Positions 1 through 11,254 of a stretch of 64,000 nt of DNA are shown piece after piece. Position numbers and translations under genes: made by a program. The stretch comes from Colletes latitarsis (lineage: Eukaryota; Arthropoda; Insecta; Hymenoptera; Colletidae): NCBI RefSeq assembly GCF_051014445.1, contig NC_135136.1, positions 28,910,001-28,974,000 of the forward strand, given 5' to 3'. The stretch's first letter is position 1. Every line of letters starts with the position of its first letter. The notes below the pieces were generated by a model that was not told where the DNA came from, made no database searches, and saw only the letters and a list, made by a program, of their open reading frames with translations.

Positions 1-290
1 CGCACATTGCGCAAATAATTGTACAATGGCGGCCCCCGGGTAACGTCGCCTTTTATCGCGGGACCGCGTTAACGTCAACGTACCACTATTCGTTCTTTCG
101 CTCGCCTCATTTCGCTCGCGTCACGTTTGCATTCGAGCGTAATCTGTTCCTGGATCTGTGCGCCTCCGCGAACGCGAAAAGTTTCAGTACAGCGAGTTAC
201 TCGGCTTACTAGGTTGATTCTGGTACTCACCGAATACGGTGCACATCGAATTTTACACAGAGTCGTTTAACCTTAAGGGGGCAGTCTCGT
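1..290. other. CpG-dense island (left edge)
   Basis: Visibly GC- and CpG-rich sequence compared with what follows, with many CG dinucleotides. No ORF with a recognisable domain or convincing start is seen. It ends abruptly at about 290, where AT-rich sequence begins. It resembles the other islands of the window and may be regulatory or an exon edge of a gene outside the window. Confidence 0.45.
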
Positions 291-852
291 ATGTACGTTG
301 CAAAATTGAATCATCTTTATTAATTTTCTTTTAACTAAATGTTACGTCTAATTCTATAAATTATTTTCGCAATTTACTTAACTATCCTTTGGGAATACAA
401 AATAAATTTTTCAATAATTTTTATTGACTTTTTATGTTGTTATTATGTCTGCAGTAACATTTTAAACACTGGCGTAGGTGATTGCAGCTCTTAAGGTTGA
501 GTAAATCAAAAAAATCGAAAAGATTTTTATTCGGTAGGTTTCCTGTTATCGTCCGTACCAAAATAATTAATTTATGTTGAAAATGTGCAAAATGACGAAA
601 GCTTGAATTAAAAATTGCAAAATTTTGTCATTTCTTCCGTAAACTTTTTAATAAAAGTATATGATATACTCATTATAAAAATATAATTTTCATACGGGCG
701 AGAGCTATTAATACGTGGAATAACGTATACAAATTTCAGAGCAATCGAATATATAGTTTTTGAGACTTTAACTACGCTGGTTAAGAAAGTAACATTTCGA
801 GATAAACGCATTTAAAGTCTGCAAGATCATATTAATCAATCCCAGCTCTATA
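291..852. other. AT-rich spacer, no gene seen
   Basis: AT-rich sequence with frequent stops on all frames. The short minus-strand ORF near 608-811 lacks any recognisable motif. Nothing else is supported. Confidence 0.6.
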
Positions 853-1896
853 TACAGGGTGTTCGGCCATACCTAGGAAAAATTTTAATGGGGGATTCTA
901 GATGCCAAAATAAGACGAAAATCAAGAATATCGATTTGTTGATGAAGGCTTCGTTAAACAGTTATTAACGTTTAAAGTTCCGATAGTACTGAATTTTTTT
1001 CTCGAAAATGCGCAAGATTTCGGGGGTATGTCTATTCGCCAAAAATGATTGTAATTGACCCCCGCAATCGAAAATAATTTTTTTAGAACGATTTGAAAAA
1101 TTTTTTTTCGTCGAAAAATTTAGGCACCTACTCCCTGTCAATATTTCTTAAAAATTCGTTTTTCATTTTTAATAATTTTGTTTGACGCCCTACAGAAAAG
1201 TTGTCTAATACTTTTTTGTAGGTACTCGTAAGCTCTACTTGAAAAAAAAGTTTCATTGAAATATATTCACAATTGTAGGAGTTATGGCTATTTGAAAATT
1301 GGACTATTTTTATGAGGTTTTTCTCATTTTGCGGGGACAAGGACCAACTTTTTGAATATTTTTACTATTTATACATATTCTCCATCAAAATACGCGTAGT
1401 ATGCTTTTTTAAACATTGAAATCGTCCAATCCGTTTAGAAGTTATGACGTTTTAAAGATTCACATGAAAATGCGGGCAGACATTTCTGGCCAGAAATTAT
1501 ATTTTCGGTAAGGAATTTTTTTCTCGAAACTGAGTAAGATTTCGGAGATATGTCTGTTGACCAAAGATGCTTGCAATTGACCTCTGCAACTAAAAATAAT
1601 TTTTCCAAGACGATTCGAAAGTCTTTTTTTTCACCCAAAACTTTCAGCACTTACTCGAATTTTTTTCTCGAAAGTGGGTAGGATTTCGGAAATATGTGTA
1701 TTCACCAAAAATGATTGTAATTGACCCCCGCAACCGAAAATAATTTTTCCAGAACGATTTGAAATTTTTGAATTTAATTGTTAATAACTTTTTAACGAAG
1801 CCTCCATCAACAAATTGGTATTCTTGATTTTCGTCTTATTTTGGCCTCTAGAATCCTCTATTAAAATTTTTCCCAAGGGTGGCTGAACACCCTGTA
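853..1896 (-). mobile_element. CAGGGTGTTCGGCC-family TIR element, full-length copy A
   Basis: It starts with CAGGGTGTTCGGCC after TATA and ends with the inverse, GGCTGAACACCCTG, followed by TA. The outer arms, about 125 bp, are inverted copies (shared stretch AATAAGACGAAAATCAAGAA). Inside, a module of about 110 bp (CAATTACAATCATTTTTGGT plus a CGAGAAAAAAATTC stretch) recurs in different places. The strand given is that of a recurring small ORF at about 1128-1340 (VQFSNSHNSYN ... RQTKLLKMKNEFLR); its ATG is replaced by ATA here. Length 1044 bp equals copies D and H. The TA/TATA flank and TIR suggest an IS630/Tc1/mariner-type non-autonomous DNA transposon; the superfamily is inferred. Confidence 0.8.
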
Positions 1897-2299
1897 GAAT
1901 TCCTTTCAAAATGTTGGCACCGAGATGCCAGAAATGCTAGAATTTCGATTTTTAAAAACAGCAGATGTTTCTTGATCAAGTTGTAAACCTTTCGAAACAA
2001 TAGTGTCTCTTAATAACTCCGGTAATTACCGCTAGGGCTATACGAAAAATGTCCTACAATCCTCAATACTTGACATTTCTCCCAAAATTTAACAGTGCAT
2101 TCTTAAATACATATACTTTCAAAAACTGAAATAAAAAAAAATTGATTTTTTTGAAGTCTCACATCAGACTACCCCCTTAACCACCATTGAGTCAGCCTCG
2201 TCGAATCTAATCTGATTTTATTAAATAAATAATTTACTAGTATAACTATGCGGGGTGAGTTTAGTAACTAGGCCAAACTATCGAAGGTAGAAATAAATT
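1897..2299. other. AT-rich spacer
   Basis: No gene, terminal repeat or tandem array recognised. Confidence 0.5.
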
Positions 2300-2530
2300 G
2301 TTTTTTCACACTTTGACTCGCATGTCATCCACATATGAACTACCACTATGGAACTAGAAAAATTAATTCTCAAGTTGAGACGTTGAGGAAAATTTTGGAT
2401 ATGATTTGTCAATTTTCGCAAGGTTACAAAAATAAGCCCCGAAACAAATTTTAGGTTGTGCAGTTTATGATGGCCTAAAATCGAAGTTTTAGTGTTGCAG
2501 AATATTATACGATTTCGAACTGGCTATTTG
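2300..2530 (-). repeat. Dispersed repeat R, copy 1
   Basis: The stretch around GGAACTAGAAAAATTAATTC and CTCAAGTTGAGACGTTGAGG is the inverse of a stretch at 21100-21190 and, less exactly, at 60380-60470. The three copies share order over about 150-200 bp, so this is an old interspersed repeat. No termini or coding content identified. Confidence 0.45.
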
Positions 2531-3079
2531 ATCTGGATATTTTAGAATAAACGCTTAGCTAGACGTTTTAGGAAATACAACTATGTCTTTTATCTAATGA
2601 CATGTAATATTCGAAGTCATTCGTAATCTAGTTTCAGTAAATGTCAAAAGCGTTTTCGAGTCTTTTCCTAGGGTAAAAATTTGAATGATTTTGCATGTTA
2701 ATACCTATTAATAAACATGACACGAACAAGCATTCGAAGCATATTAGATCAGTATTATAGCATTCCTTCTCTGCATGCCTGTAGTATTGTTTGTGCTTCG
2801 CTCCTTAGTACGTTGTTATTACAAAATGATCACGTTTACGAATGATAGCAAATTACACACTCTGCAAAACTGTGGCTAGGGTACTGGTATTGAGAGACAC
2901 TATGCAAAATTATCGTGTACGATACCCAAATTGTTGATACCGAAATCATAAAATGGTTCGGAACATCGTGATGTATGTCTAACAAGGCCATTCACAAGAC
3001 CATAACGCATGTCTCTCGGGTGATCTGCAAATTGCAGTTATAGGAGCGGTAACAATGGATTCGTATCTTAGAACTTGCA

Positions 3080-3670
3080 ACGTAGAAAATTGCTACAATG
3101 TGTCACGATCCACGATTTCGAGAATATCGAGGCGGAATACATTTCATCCTTGCCACATCGCATATTGAATCAGGCATTAAAAGATGCAGATCACAATGGC
3201 AATGAAGTATAAGAAACATCGAGATCCTTTTTGTCCTCGTAAGTCTTGTTTGCTGACGAAGTCAATTTTAACAACAGAGGACACGTGAACTGACACAATA
3301 ACCATTGTTGGCCTGATGGTAATCGATACAAGCATCAATCAATACCACATTAGCGTCACAGGTTATTTAAAGTTTAATGTGACATCGTTGATGGATTGTT
3401 AATAAAGTTATAATGGTATGACTGGAGCTCGATACAATGGTTTTCTCCAAGTGTACGTTCAGAACTTCGCGAACAAGTTTCTCACGCCACAAGTGTCTGT
3501 GGGTGGTTTCCATGGCTCACAATAATCGTGAAGTGCAGGCAAACTTACATGCTGAACCGAAAGAAGACAGTATTCTCGTAGATCTTGAACATTGTTCACT
3601 TGTTTTGCACGTTACATTGCAAATGATTCGACGAGGGAAAACCATTTTACCTTTATTAAACTTTCGATGA
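3080..3670 (+). pseudogene. Decayed IS630-like (DUF4817-type) transposase fossil
   Basis: Across shifting frames one reads VSRSTISRIS..NTFHPCHI near 3096-3160, VLFADEVNFNNRGHVN then HNNHCW near 3236-3310, and CDIVDGLLI near 3380-3405. These match in order the arthropod transposase-like family with a DUF4817 N-terminus: the VSRSSVWRVL..LHPYH region, the F(S/T)DE..F.N.G.VNRHN..YW motif with the first catalytic Asp, and the W/CGIVGD.LIG motif. A weaker match (YIAN...HFTF) lies near 3620-3655. Several stops and frameshifts make it non-functional. The 77-codon ORF at 3437-3670 is only a remnant frame. Family recognition is from memory; a translated search would settle it. Confidence 0.45.
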
Positions 3671-3948
3671 CTGCGAATTTGAATTACTAACAATGCGTGA
3701 TAAGTACAAAACTAAAGCGTGTAGCAATGTGTGTTGACACTCAGGACGAATAATTTCTTTATTTATTCGTAACTCGAAGTTTAGAATATATATTCATACG
3801 ACTTTTTTTTACTTCATTTGGTGTATAGATTCATCTCTTTACATATTGGCATGTATTTTTGAAATCTGTATTTGTTTTTCATTGATTTTCTTCTATTTTA
3901 CAAAGTAGCAATGCCTAAATGTAGTTAAGATAAAACTTAAAATGCGTA

Positions 3949-4205
3949 GTATGGTCAGATGAAACAAAAATTAATCGTATTTCATCTGATGGCAGATCAT
4001 GGAAACAAGCCTTAAGCGTTATTGTGTCAAAGAAACATTGAAAATATGAAGGTGATAACACACCGAATTACTGGTAACATAAGTATATTTATAAATCAAT
4101 TCTAGAATATCATCTGCCAGAAATAAGGATCGTACACATATGGCGAAATGTGTAAAAAATTAACTGAAAAATCAAAATTTCAAATTGTTAGATTAATCTG
4201 CACTT
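3949..4205 (+). pseudogene. Decayed Tc1-like transposase fossil
   Basis: At 3949-4008 the frame reads VWSDETKINRISSDGRSWKQ, the typical first-Asp box of Tc1-family transposases (VWSDE.KF..F.SDG). In another frame from 4119, NKDRTHMAKCVKN, a stop, then LKNQNFKLLD, a stop and SA correspond to the second-Asp box NDPKHTS..VK.WL and the following LDWPAQSPD segment; both stops fall where the family has Trp. The third Asp is not recoverable. This is an inactive relic next to the IS630-like fossil, and I could not find terminal repeats for it. Confidence 0.55.
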
Positions 4206-5077
4206 TAGAACTTGTATTCGAAGACAAAATTACATTGCAAATATCAAGCGATACCAACGTCAACGAACAATCTTTGAATCAGAGTAAAAGAGCAATAGAT
4301 CAACCCTGACTATTGTGAGAGGTATAGAGTACGCCACAAAGAATTCATACAGTATTAAAAGCCAAAAGGTCTTTGGACAAAATATTAGAATCACAGTAAA
4401 CATCGGATACTAAATCGAGTGTTGAATTTCGTACGAAGTAAGCTCAATACAAAAATCAAACGTCAAAGTATAAATTTGCACTTCCTGTATACCTAGCTAT
4501 GGTTCTATTATAGAGTTCTATTATAGGAACCAAGTGTTTGTTAGGAAATGAGGTAAGAGTTGGTCGCTAGGGCAAACAGCGACGTATTTTTCATCTCTTC
4601 GGTGAGTGTATCATAGCTTAGTAGATACATACTTTCCTCTTCCTTTATAATAAAAGACAATATAACATAATTGTAAATAGTTATTATAATATCTATTTGT
4701 TACATAAATCGGATGTTTATAGCACAAATTATAGTAGTTGTTACATTTATAGGATAGAGGATGAAATGCCCTTTAAAACGAGCGATCGAACTTGTCGATA
4801 GCTTTATTAGTTCCGGAGATATAGCGATTTTAGTTTAAAGTCGATACGGTGGTTAGTTTCGGAGATACGAGGGTCCGAAGCGTTTGTTTACGTTTCATTC
4901 AGATCAATGAACTCGCGCGCGCGACAATAGTAAACAGTGCGTAGTAAATTCTTGGAAATACTACGACTTCCTGGTCACGTGACTGTCTCGACTCACGCGC
5001 GACAAAGAGGTACAACACGACGCGTCAGACGGAGACAGAGATAGTCGAATTAAGAAAAATACCCTTTTACATAAATT
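4206..5077. other. AT-rich spacer with degenerate match to next array
   Basis: No gene seen. From about 4745, phrases such as CCCTTTAAAACGAG and TTCCGGAGATATAGCG echo, partly inverted, the 220-bp array that follows, so the array may belong to a larger repeat starting near 4745. Confidence 0.4.
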
Positions 5078-5690
5078 ACGATATCTCCAAAACGGAAAGT
5101 CGGATCGAGAAAAACCAAAAGCCATTTTAAAGGGGAGGCTTTGCCGCTTCTAACAGCAGCTCAATTATTAATAAAACACTAGTAGTTTCGGAACTGCACG
5201 CATCTAAAGTTTTTAGTATTTTTAGTACGCGTTAATAGGCTTTCGTAAGGCGGAGAGTCAGACGTAGCGGAATTTTAAAAATTACGATTGTCTTTACACG
5301 ATGATATCTCAAAAACGGAAAGTCGGATCGAGAAAAACCAAAAGCCATTTTAAAGGGGAGGCTTTGCCGCTTCTAACAGTGGCTCAATTATTAATAAAAC
5401 ACTAGTAGTTTCGTAACTGCACGCATCCAAAGTTTTTAATATTTTTAATCCGCGTTAAGAGCCTTTTCTAAGGCGGAGCGCGGAATTTTAAAAATTACCT
5501 TTTACATTAATTACGATATCTCGAAAACGGAAAGTCGGATCGACAAAAACCAAAAGCCATTTTAAAGGGAAGGCTTTCCCGCTTCTAACAGTGGCTCAAT
5601 TATTAATAAAACACTAGTAGTTTCGGAATTGCACGCGTCTAAAGTTTTAATATTTTTAATACGCATTATTAGACTGTTTTAAGACAGTGC
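5078..5690. repeat. Tandem array, three units of about 213-222 bp
   Basis: The block CGGAAAGTCGGATCGA followed by AAAGCCATTTTAAAGG, CAATTATTAATAAAACACTA and GTTTCGGAACTGCACGC occurs three times in the same order, with CGGAAAGT at 5093, 5315 and 5528 (spacing 222 and 213). Unit identity is high, implying recent amplification. No coding content. Confidence 0.85.
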
Positions 5691-6049
5691 AAATGGAAGA
5701 TTCTCTCCTTTCGTCGTTGTTATACATATATTTCTTATTTACAACGGAAGTTAACCAGAATTTGGTACCAAATTTTGTCCAGTTTTTTACAAAAAAATAT
5801 AAATCATTAGACCGGTCGTGGTAGGCAAGACAGACTACATATTTTTCTTAGAAAACAAACAATAAGAGTAGAAGTGAATGTTGCAAAATTCATTGTACGT
5901 GTACTATAAGAAAAGTCGTGAAGTTAAATGGCGCTAAAATAATATTGTGTGTTAGAAATTTTAACGAAATTTTAAAAACGGTTATTTGACCGGCCGCGGT
6001 AGGTTTAGTGTTAAAAAAATTTGAATCGTTCAGTTTTGCTGGTCACTGT
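5691..6049. other. AT-rich spacer
   Basis: The phrases GACCGGTCGTGGTAGG (about 5811) and GACCGGCCGCGGTAGG (about 5989) form a diverged direct repeat near 180 bp apart. Otherwise nothing recognised. Confidence 0.4.
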
Positions 6050-6965
6050 AGGTGCTATTCGCCTTACCAAGTGATGCTCGAAATAAAGAAAATAAAGATC
6101 GCGAGATGACGGTTGGCAGTCAGCGCGTGATCGTCAGTGCGAAGCTAGCGCGACAACGGAGTAACACAATACCCCGGTCGATTCCTAACGCAGGGAAGAA
6201 TAATAAAACGCTGGAAAGAGCAGGTGTGCTCGTCCCGGAGGCGCGCATAATACACACGAGCACCGTGTCCCCGAACCGGTTTTAATTGCGATAACGATCA
6301 GGGGATGATGGGGACCTATTGTAACCCCGGGGGCCGTGAATACGAACGACACGCGCGTTACGCGCCGAGTTACAGCACCGTTCTGTGACGTCTCGTACGG
6401 TTCCAGTTTCCAGGATCAGATACCAAATGCGGTGTAACCGATCCAGCCGGCCGAGCCTCTTCGATTTAGTCCCGCGGCTCATTTGAATTTCGCCGTCTAG
6501 GCGTATCTCTACGCGTAATCTTTACCCAGGCTCCGTTCCTCCTTCTTCTCTTCCGTCTTCGTCCGTCCCGCGTCAATCCGCCCTTCGTCTCCGCGCCGCG
6601 TCTCAGAAACCATCCCCCTTTCCACCTTTCCTTCTCCCTTCCCCTCCCCGTTGCCCCCAGTCTCTATTTCCAGCTATAGACTTAACCTCACGACCGATGA
6701 TCCTGTCGGGATAAGGATTCACCTCGGCCGCGACATAATCGTAGGGACAGAACGCTGACATTCCACGGAACTTCCTGATCGCAGTCTCGTCGTTTCCTGA
6801 TAAAACTTGCGCCCCCTTCGTCGTCTAGTTCTCCTCCCCCTCCCTCCAACAGACGTCCCGTTAACCCGGCATTCCCCGCGACCCTCTTTATAGTTACGAC
6901 CTTCGCATGGATTTTCATTCCGCGAGGGGATACGCTCGATCGATCGGCCCAGCGTACGTTTTCTA
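6050..6965. other. CpG-dense island with polypyrimidine tract
   Basis: Strong CpG density throughout, with a C/T-only-like tract at about 6535-6670 on the + strand. Overlapping ORFs on both strands (66-133 codons) reflect stop scarcity; none has a recognisable domain. Possible regulatory region, promoter or non-coding exon. Confidence 0.45.
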
Positions 6966-7004
6966 GTCTAATACTAGATAATATGCCCACTAGGGATGGG
7001 ATCA

Positions 7005-7215
7005 AGTATATTGCAAGTATACTCGAACCTCTGAAAGGTAGATTCGGACCCTCTATAAGTACTTTGGCAAAAAATAACAGTACTTTCAAATATACTCGAA
7101 CCTCTATGAGATAGGTTCGAATCCTTTATAAGTATTTTGGCAAAGAAGACTGTGCTTTGAAATATGTTCGAATTTTCATCGAGTAGAATCGAAACTTTCA
7201 TAAATATCATATTAA
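7005..7215. repeat. Minisatellite, about three units of 73 bp
   Basis: ATACTCGAACCTCT ... TATAAGTACTTTGGCAAA recurs as ATACTCGAACCTCT ... TATAAGTATTTTGGCAAA, then as a weaker third unit with ATGTTCGAATTTTC. The GGTTCGAATCC inside looks like a tRNA T-arm, but it belongs to the array and no cloverleaf surrounds it. Confidence 0.6.
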
Positions 7216-7269
7216 AAATTCTCTGATCTTTCCAGTCTGTTACTTTAAAATGCAATTATAATGTATAAT

Positions 7270-7460
7270 TATGTTGCAATGTTTAATTTGCGGCGTCGCC
7301 CCCCATGCTCGCCACCAGAGGGGGCACGTTTCGTCCGGGCCTGCTAGTGGACTCATCAGTAAGGCTTTCTAGCAGGCCCTGCCCTAGACGACTGGGATAT
7401 TAGGAAGTCGGTCGAGCGCTTGTGAGAGCGCGAATTAAATGCTGTATATGTGTACATATG
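7270..7460 (-). mobile_element. Hammerhead-bearing SINE-like repeat, copy 1
   Basis: On the minus strand, CGCTCTCACAAGCGCTCGACC upstream of the ribozyme (7410-7435) corresponds to GCTCTCCTAAGCGCTCGACC upstream of the copy at 28952, with an internal deletion here. Downstream, TGCCCCCTCTGG is comparable to ACTCCCCTCTG in that copy. So the ribozyme belongs to a dispersed repeat. The ends are not defined, and no reverse transcriptase is attached. Whether this is a SINE, a retrozyme or part of a Penelope-like element is open. Confidence 0.55.
7327..7390 (-). ncRNA. Hammerhead ribozyme, apparently intact
   Basis: Read on the minus strand, 64 nt give in order: CGUC with the cleavage site after GUC (7390-7387); stem I 5' strand UAGGGC (7386-7381); a 15-nt loop I (7380-7366); stem I 3' strand GCCUUA (7365-7360, one G-U pair); the core CUGAUGA (7359-7353); stem II GUCC (7352-7349); a 12-nt loop II (7348-7337); GGAC closing stem II (7336-7333); and GAAACG (7332-7327), whose ACG pairs with CGU as a short stem III. 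All invariant core nucleotides are present. The order UH, stem I hairpin, CUGAUGA, stem II hairpin, GAAA is that of a type III hammerhead. Loop I GGGCCUGCUAG is complementary over 11 nt to loop II CUAGCAGGCCC. Cleavage activity is inferred, not shown; the 3-bp stem III may limit it. Confidence 0.85.
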
Positions 7461-9985
7461 GAGGGTTTAGAAGACAAGCAATGTAAGTCCATTAACCTTA
7501 AAATTGAGATAAATAAGGATTTTGCAAACTAGTTATAGAGAAATAGCAATGCCATTAATAATGGAAAGCACAATTTATATTATTAGATGACATACAAATG
7601 AACTTAACTGAGAGAGGAACAAAAGAAAGATATTAATGTTTTTTTAGAGACAATAATTAAATGAATGAAATGTAATTTATGTGAAGTGTCCACTGAAAAA
7701 TGTAATAATGAATGAGAATTTAAATAAGTCAATCTATGTATTCGTCCGAATTGTCACTTTCACTATCATTTCCTGCATTAACGTTTATTTGATTCAATTA
7801 TAAGGTTGAATGTCTAATGTTTTTGATTTAAAATGTTGTGTCACAATTTTAGGAATTTTCAAAAAAATAAAAAGAGGAAAAGACGAGATTTTCCAAATAA
7901 TTTGATCCATTCGTATCCGTCCCTCATCGCGATTAAAATAAGCGTAAAATTAGCATAAAGTGATTAAAATAAGTTTATAATCGGGAAGATGGATCAAAAT
8001 TACGTGCACCTGTTTGGTATTCCCAAGGTATTAAAAAACAAATTCATAACGCTTTCGTGCCCCCTTAAAAAATAATGTATCAACGCTCAAAGCTGAGCTA
8101 CCGAAAAGAATCTGAGAATAATATATGGCGTGTTTTGTTGTATATATTTGAGCATGTTACTCGAGTAGGTTCCTGTTTCGTAAGAAGATATGAAAGCGAA
8201 TTTAACGCGACATGGATACTGACTATGGTTGTTGAGAAGCCATCTGCTAGTGGTTATTTCGTTTGCTTGATGCAGGAAGTACATGTAAGTGTGTGAAACA
8301 AGGAATCCGTTATTCCTGCAACCGTGAAGGAAAAGTAGAAACGTATTACATGGAACTGAAATAAATTTGTCTTAACTAAGTTGAAAATCAATACCGGTTC
8401 AAAAATCCAATAATAATAAAGAGGAAGATGCAAATTATTTATTTCCCTTAACTCAGTTTTATGAGACACAATGTAAATATTGGCTACAAATAAAATAAAA
8501 TTGTTTAAACAAGAATTGTAAAATATCTAATAGGCACAATATCTTACGTGCGATGTAAAATCAATTTTAAGTGGTTTTTAATTTCACGTTTTGTTTGAAA
8601 GACGACGGAACACATGTTGGCGAGTAACGGTGAAATCTATTTACGATATACAGACGGTTAAGTACTTAAGGCACTTGTGTCTACATTGAGTGCCTGAGCG
8701 TCGTGGCGCGAATCTATGATTATGTTAACGGTCGTGAAGCAACTAATGAGCAAATCACGATTGATATCAGTGTAAAGACCTTAAAATTCTTACGTGTGAT
8801 CTTATCTATCTATAAAACTAGTCACTACGTACACCTAAAAGGGGGCGTTTCTTAAGATTGTCGGGGTCTACAATTTCAGGTATGCCTCATTAAAAGCCAC
8901 GTTTCTACTTCCAGTCTTCTGGTTGGAGAAAACATAATTTCCTTAGCTAGAAGCGCCGCTCTTCTTTGTCTGTTGCGTACACTGACGGCTAACTAAAAGC
9001 ACTTAATGGTTTCAGCAATAATGTAAATTAGTATCATGTAAAATCAATTTCTTGTGCTTGAATTTAATTAACCATGAAGCTATACAGAATAAAAGGTATA
9101 TTTTTAAACGCCCTGAAATGAAACAAATTCTAGTTTATATCTGACATTTCTATAAATTTTTTACAAAAATTTGCAGCCTATTAATTATATTCTATTTATT
9201 TTTTTATCGCAAGTATAGATTTCACTACATGTATTAAAATAATTTTAACAGGGCAGATAGAGAATAATTTATATGATTAGTATAAAATATTTTATAAAAT
9301 GTTACTTTTGAGTAGTGATGTCTTAGCATTTTTATATGCGGAATTAATTTATAAAATAAATGTATAGTCCAATGAATAGTAAAAATCAAATGCATTCGAT
9401 GCAATTATAGCAACAAAAGATGACTACAGCCAAGAGATTCAATTATTTTCACCATAAATATATTTGTGCCTTTGCTTAGGAAAAAACTACAACTTATCGA
9501 AGTTTATAGAATTACTCTGTACAGTATAAGTGTACAGTATGAAGATACAAGTATAAAGATATTTACAAAAGACATCAATTGACAGAATCTTCTAAGAAAA
9601 AGTTTGGCTCACGTGCAGCTAATTTATCTGTTGACATATCTGCATGCGAGAATACTACGTATTTGAACCATAAACATAATAACTTATTAGTAACCAGTTC
9701 TAATAACTGGTTTCGAAAACCAGACCCTTTAACCCTGAAGATGCAAACTGCAAAACCTAGATGCAGCATCCATCCGGAAGCCACGAACTAGAGTATAGAC
9801 TCAGGCTTGCGAAAGCCTTAAATCTCAGACAATAATTTATTAATAAAAACTGTCGACAACTCTAATGCCCAGACGATAAGGTTAATATTAAAGTTATGAC
9901 CTAAAATTGTCTGAGATTGACAACTATGTACGAGTCAGATCCACAGTTTAGACTGAATGGGTCAAGTAGTCGACTATTCCTTATA
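7461..9985. other. Long AT-rich spacer, no gene seen
   Basis: Many stops in all frames; the short ORFs near 8075-8470 and 9575-9791 overlap on both strands, lack motifs and mostly begin with non-ATG codons. A small perfect hairpin AACCAGT/ACTGGTT lies near 9693-9713. No terminal repeats recognised. Confidence 0.5.
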
Positions 9986-10355
9986 TTCGGCCACCCCTGG
10001 GAAAAATTTTAATGGGGGATTCTAGAGGTCAAAATAAGACGAAAATCAAAAATAGCAATTTGTTGATTGTGGCTTCATTGAAAAGTTATTAACGTTTAAA
10101 GTTTCACCCGTACTGAATTTTTTTCTCGAAAATGGGCAAGATTTCGGGGGTATGTCTATTCATCGAAAATGATTGTAATTGACCCCCCTAACCGAAAATA
10201 ATTTTTCCAGAACGATTTGAAATTTTTTAATTTAATTTTTTAATAACTTTTTAACGAAGCCTCAATCGAGAAATTGATATTCTTGATTTTCATCTTATTT
10301 TGGCTTCTAGAATCCCCCATTAAAATTGTTCCCAGGGGTGGCCGAACACCCTGTA
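9986..10355. mobile_element. CAGGGTGTTCGGCC-family element, short copy B
   Basis: The left arm lacks the first nine bases (it begins TTCGGCCACCCCTGGG); the right end GGCCGAACACCCTGTA is intact. Only the two arms and one internal module remain, so the core with the small ORF has been deleted: 370 bp against about 1044 bp. Confidence 0.8.
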
Positions 10356-10357
10356 AC

Positions 10358-11240
10358 TAGACTGCTGATGTCTGTCAATAAAATATGTTAAAATATGTAA
10401 TGACATATGCCAAATATGTATCAATAATATGCCAAAATATACAGGAATATGCAAAATATATTCAAAACATGTTCAAATAATTTTATTACTTAAACATAAT
10501 AATAATCATCAATTATAATTTAAATTACAGTATGTTACGAGTATTTTTTCAATATTGTCAAGTTAGTTGATGACGTTTATCCCTTAACCCTTAAGTGGAT
10601 TATTGGAGCCTCTGGAGCCCTCCTAAAGTTTAAACTAATAATTATTTAATACACGTCAATTATTTGAAAAATGTAATTTTCTATTAGTTCATTATTTGTT
10701 AGATGCTTTAGAGGAAAGTTGATTTCCATTTACCAATTTGGTAAACATCAATATTAAGTAAAATAATTCAGTTGTGATTGAGAATCCACTTCAGGATTAA
10801 AGTCAATTTATATTGGCATATTTGAATTTGCTGAAATAGCATGCTTTAATTGTCTTAGGTTCCTTAACAATATGGAATTACTGATTAATACTATTCCTAG
10901 TATCTATGAACTGTTACCATTAATGATTCACTATAGGTAAATACGAAATATGTAAATAGCTATGTTGTCATGTCTACCATGACTATCGTATACAAACGTT
11001 GAATTAGTAGATTGAAATAGATGTTCAGAAGCCCATATAAGCATTAATTTTATGACAAAAATGAAATAAACATATATGAAATATGCAGTATGCTTCGTCA
11101 TATGTTCTTATATAAAATATGCAAAATAAAAAATGTATTTTTAAGGACCTCTAGTGATGAAACAAACTTCTATTTAGGTTTCACTCTTGTATCTATTTCC
11201 TAGAAACATATGCATTTGCATAAACATCAGCAGTGTAGTT
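10358..11240 (+). mobile_element. hAT-like non-autonomous element, copy 1
   Basis: Left end TAGACTGCTGATGT and right end ACATCAGCAGTGTA form an imperfect TIR. The interior matches, inverted, the element at 37575-38134 (for example TGTTACGAGTATTTTTTCAA, and CACTATAGGT against ACCTATAGTG). Flanks CCTGTAAC and GTTATAAC are 5/8 alike, a possible decayed 8-bp target duplication; copy 21266 has 7/8. hAT assignment is inferred from the 8-bp flanks only. It is interrupted by a TTAA-flanked insertion at 10584-10800. Confidence 0.55.
10584..10800. mobile_element. TTAA-flanked MITE nested in the hAT-like element
   Basis: TTAA at 10584-10587 and at 10797-10800 bound a 217-bp block with inverted ends: CCTTAAGTGGATT on the left and AATCCACTTCAGGAT on the right. 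The related element at 37575-38134 is uninterrupted at the equivalent place, with a single TTAA at 37932-37935, an empty-site match that marks this as an insertion. The TTAA duplication points to piggyBac-like mobilisation. Confidence 0.6.
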
Positions 11241-11254
11241 ATAACCATGGTCGC

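Noticed and set aside
7108..7120. GGTTCGAATCC, tRNA T-arm-like
   Set aside because: Part of a 73-bp minisatellite; no acceptor stem, D arm or anticodon arm around it.
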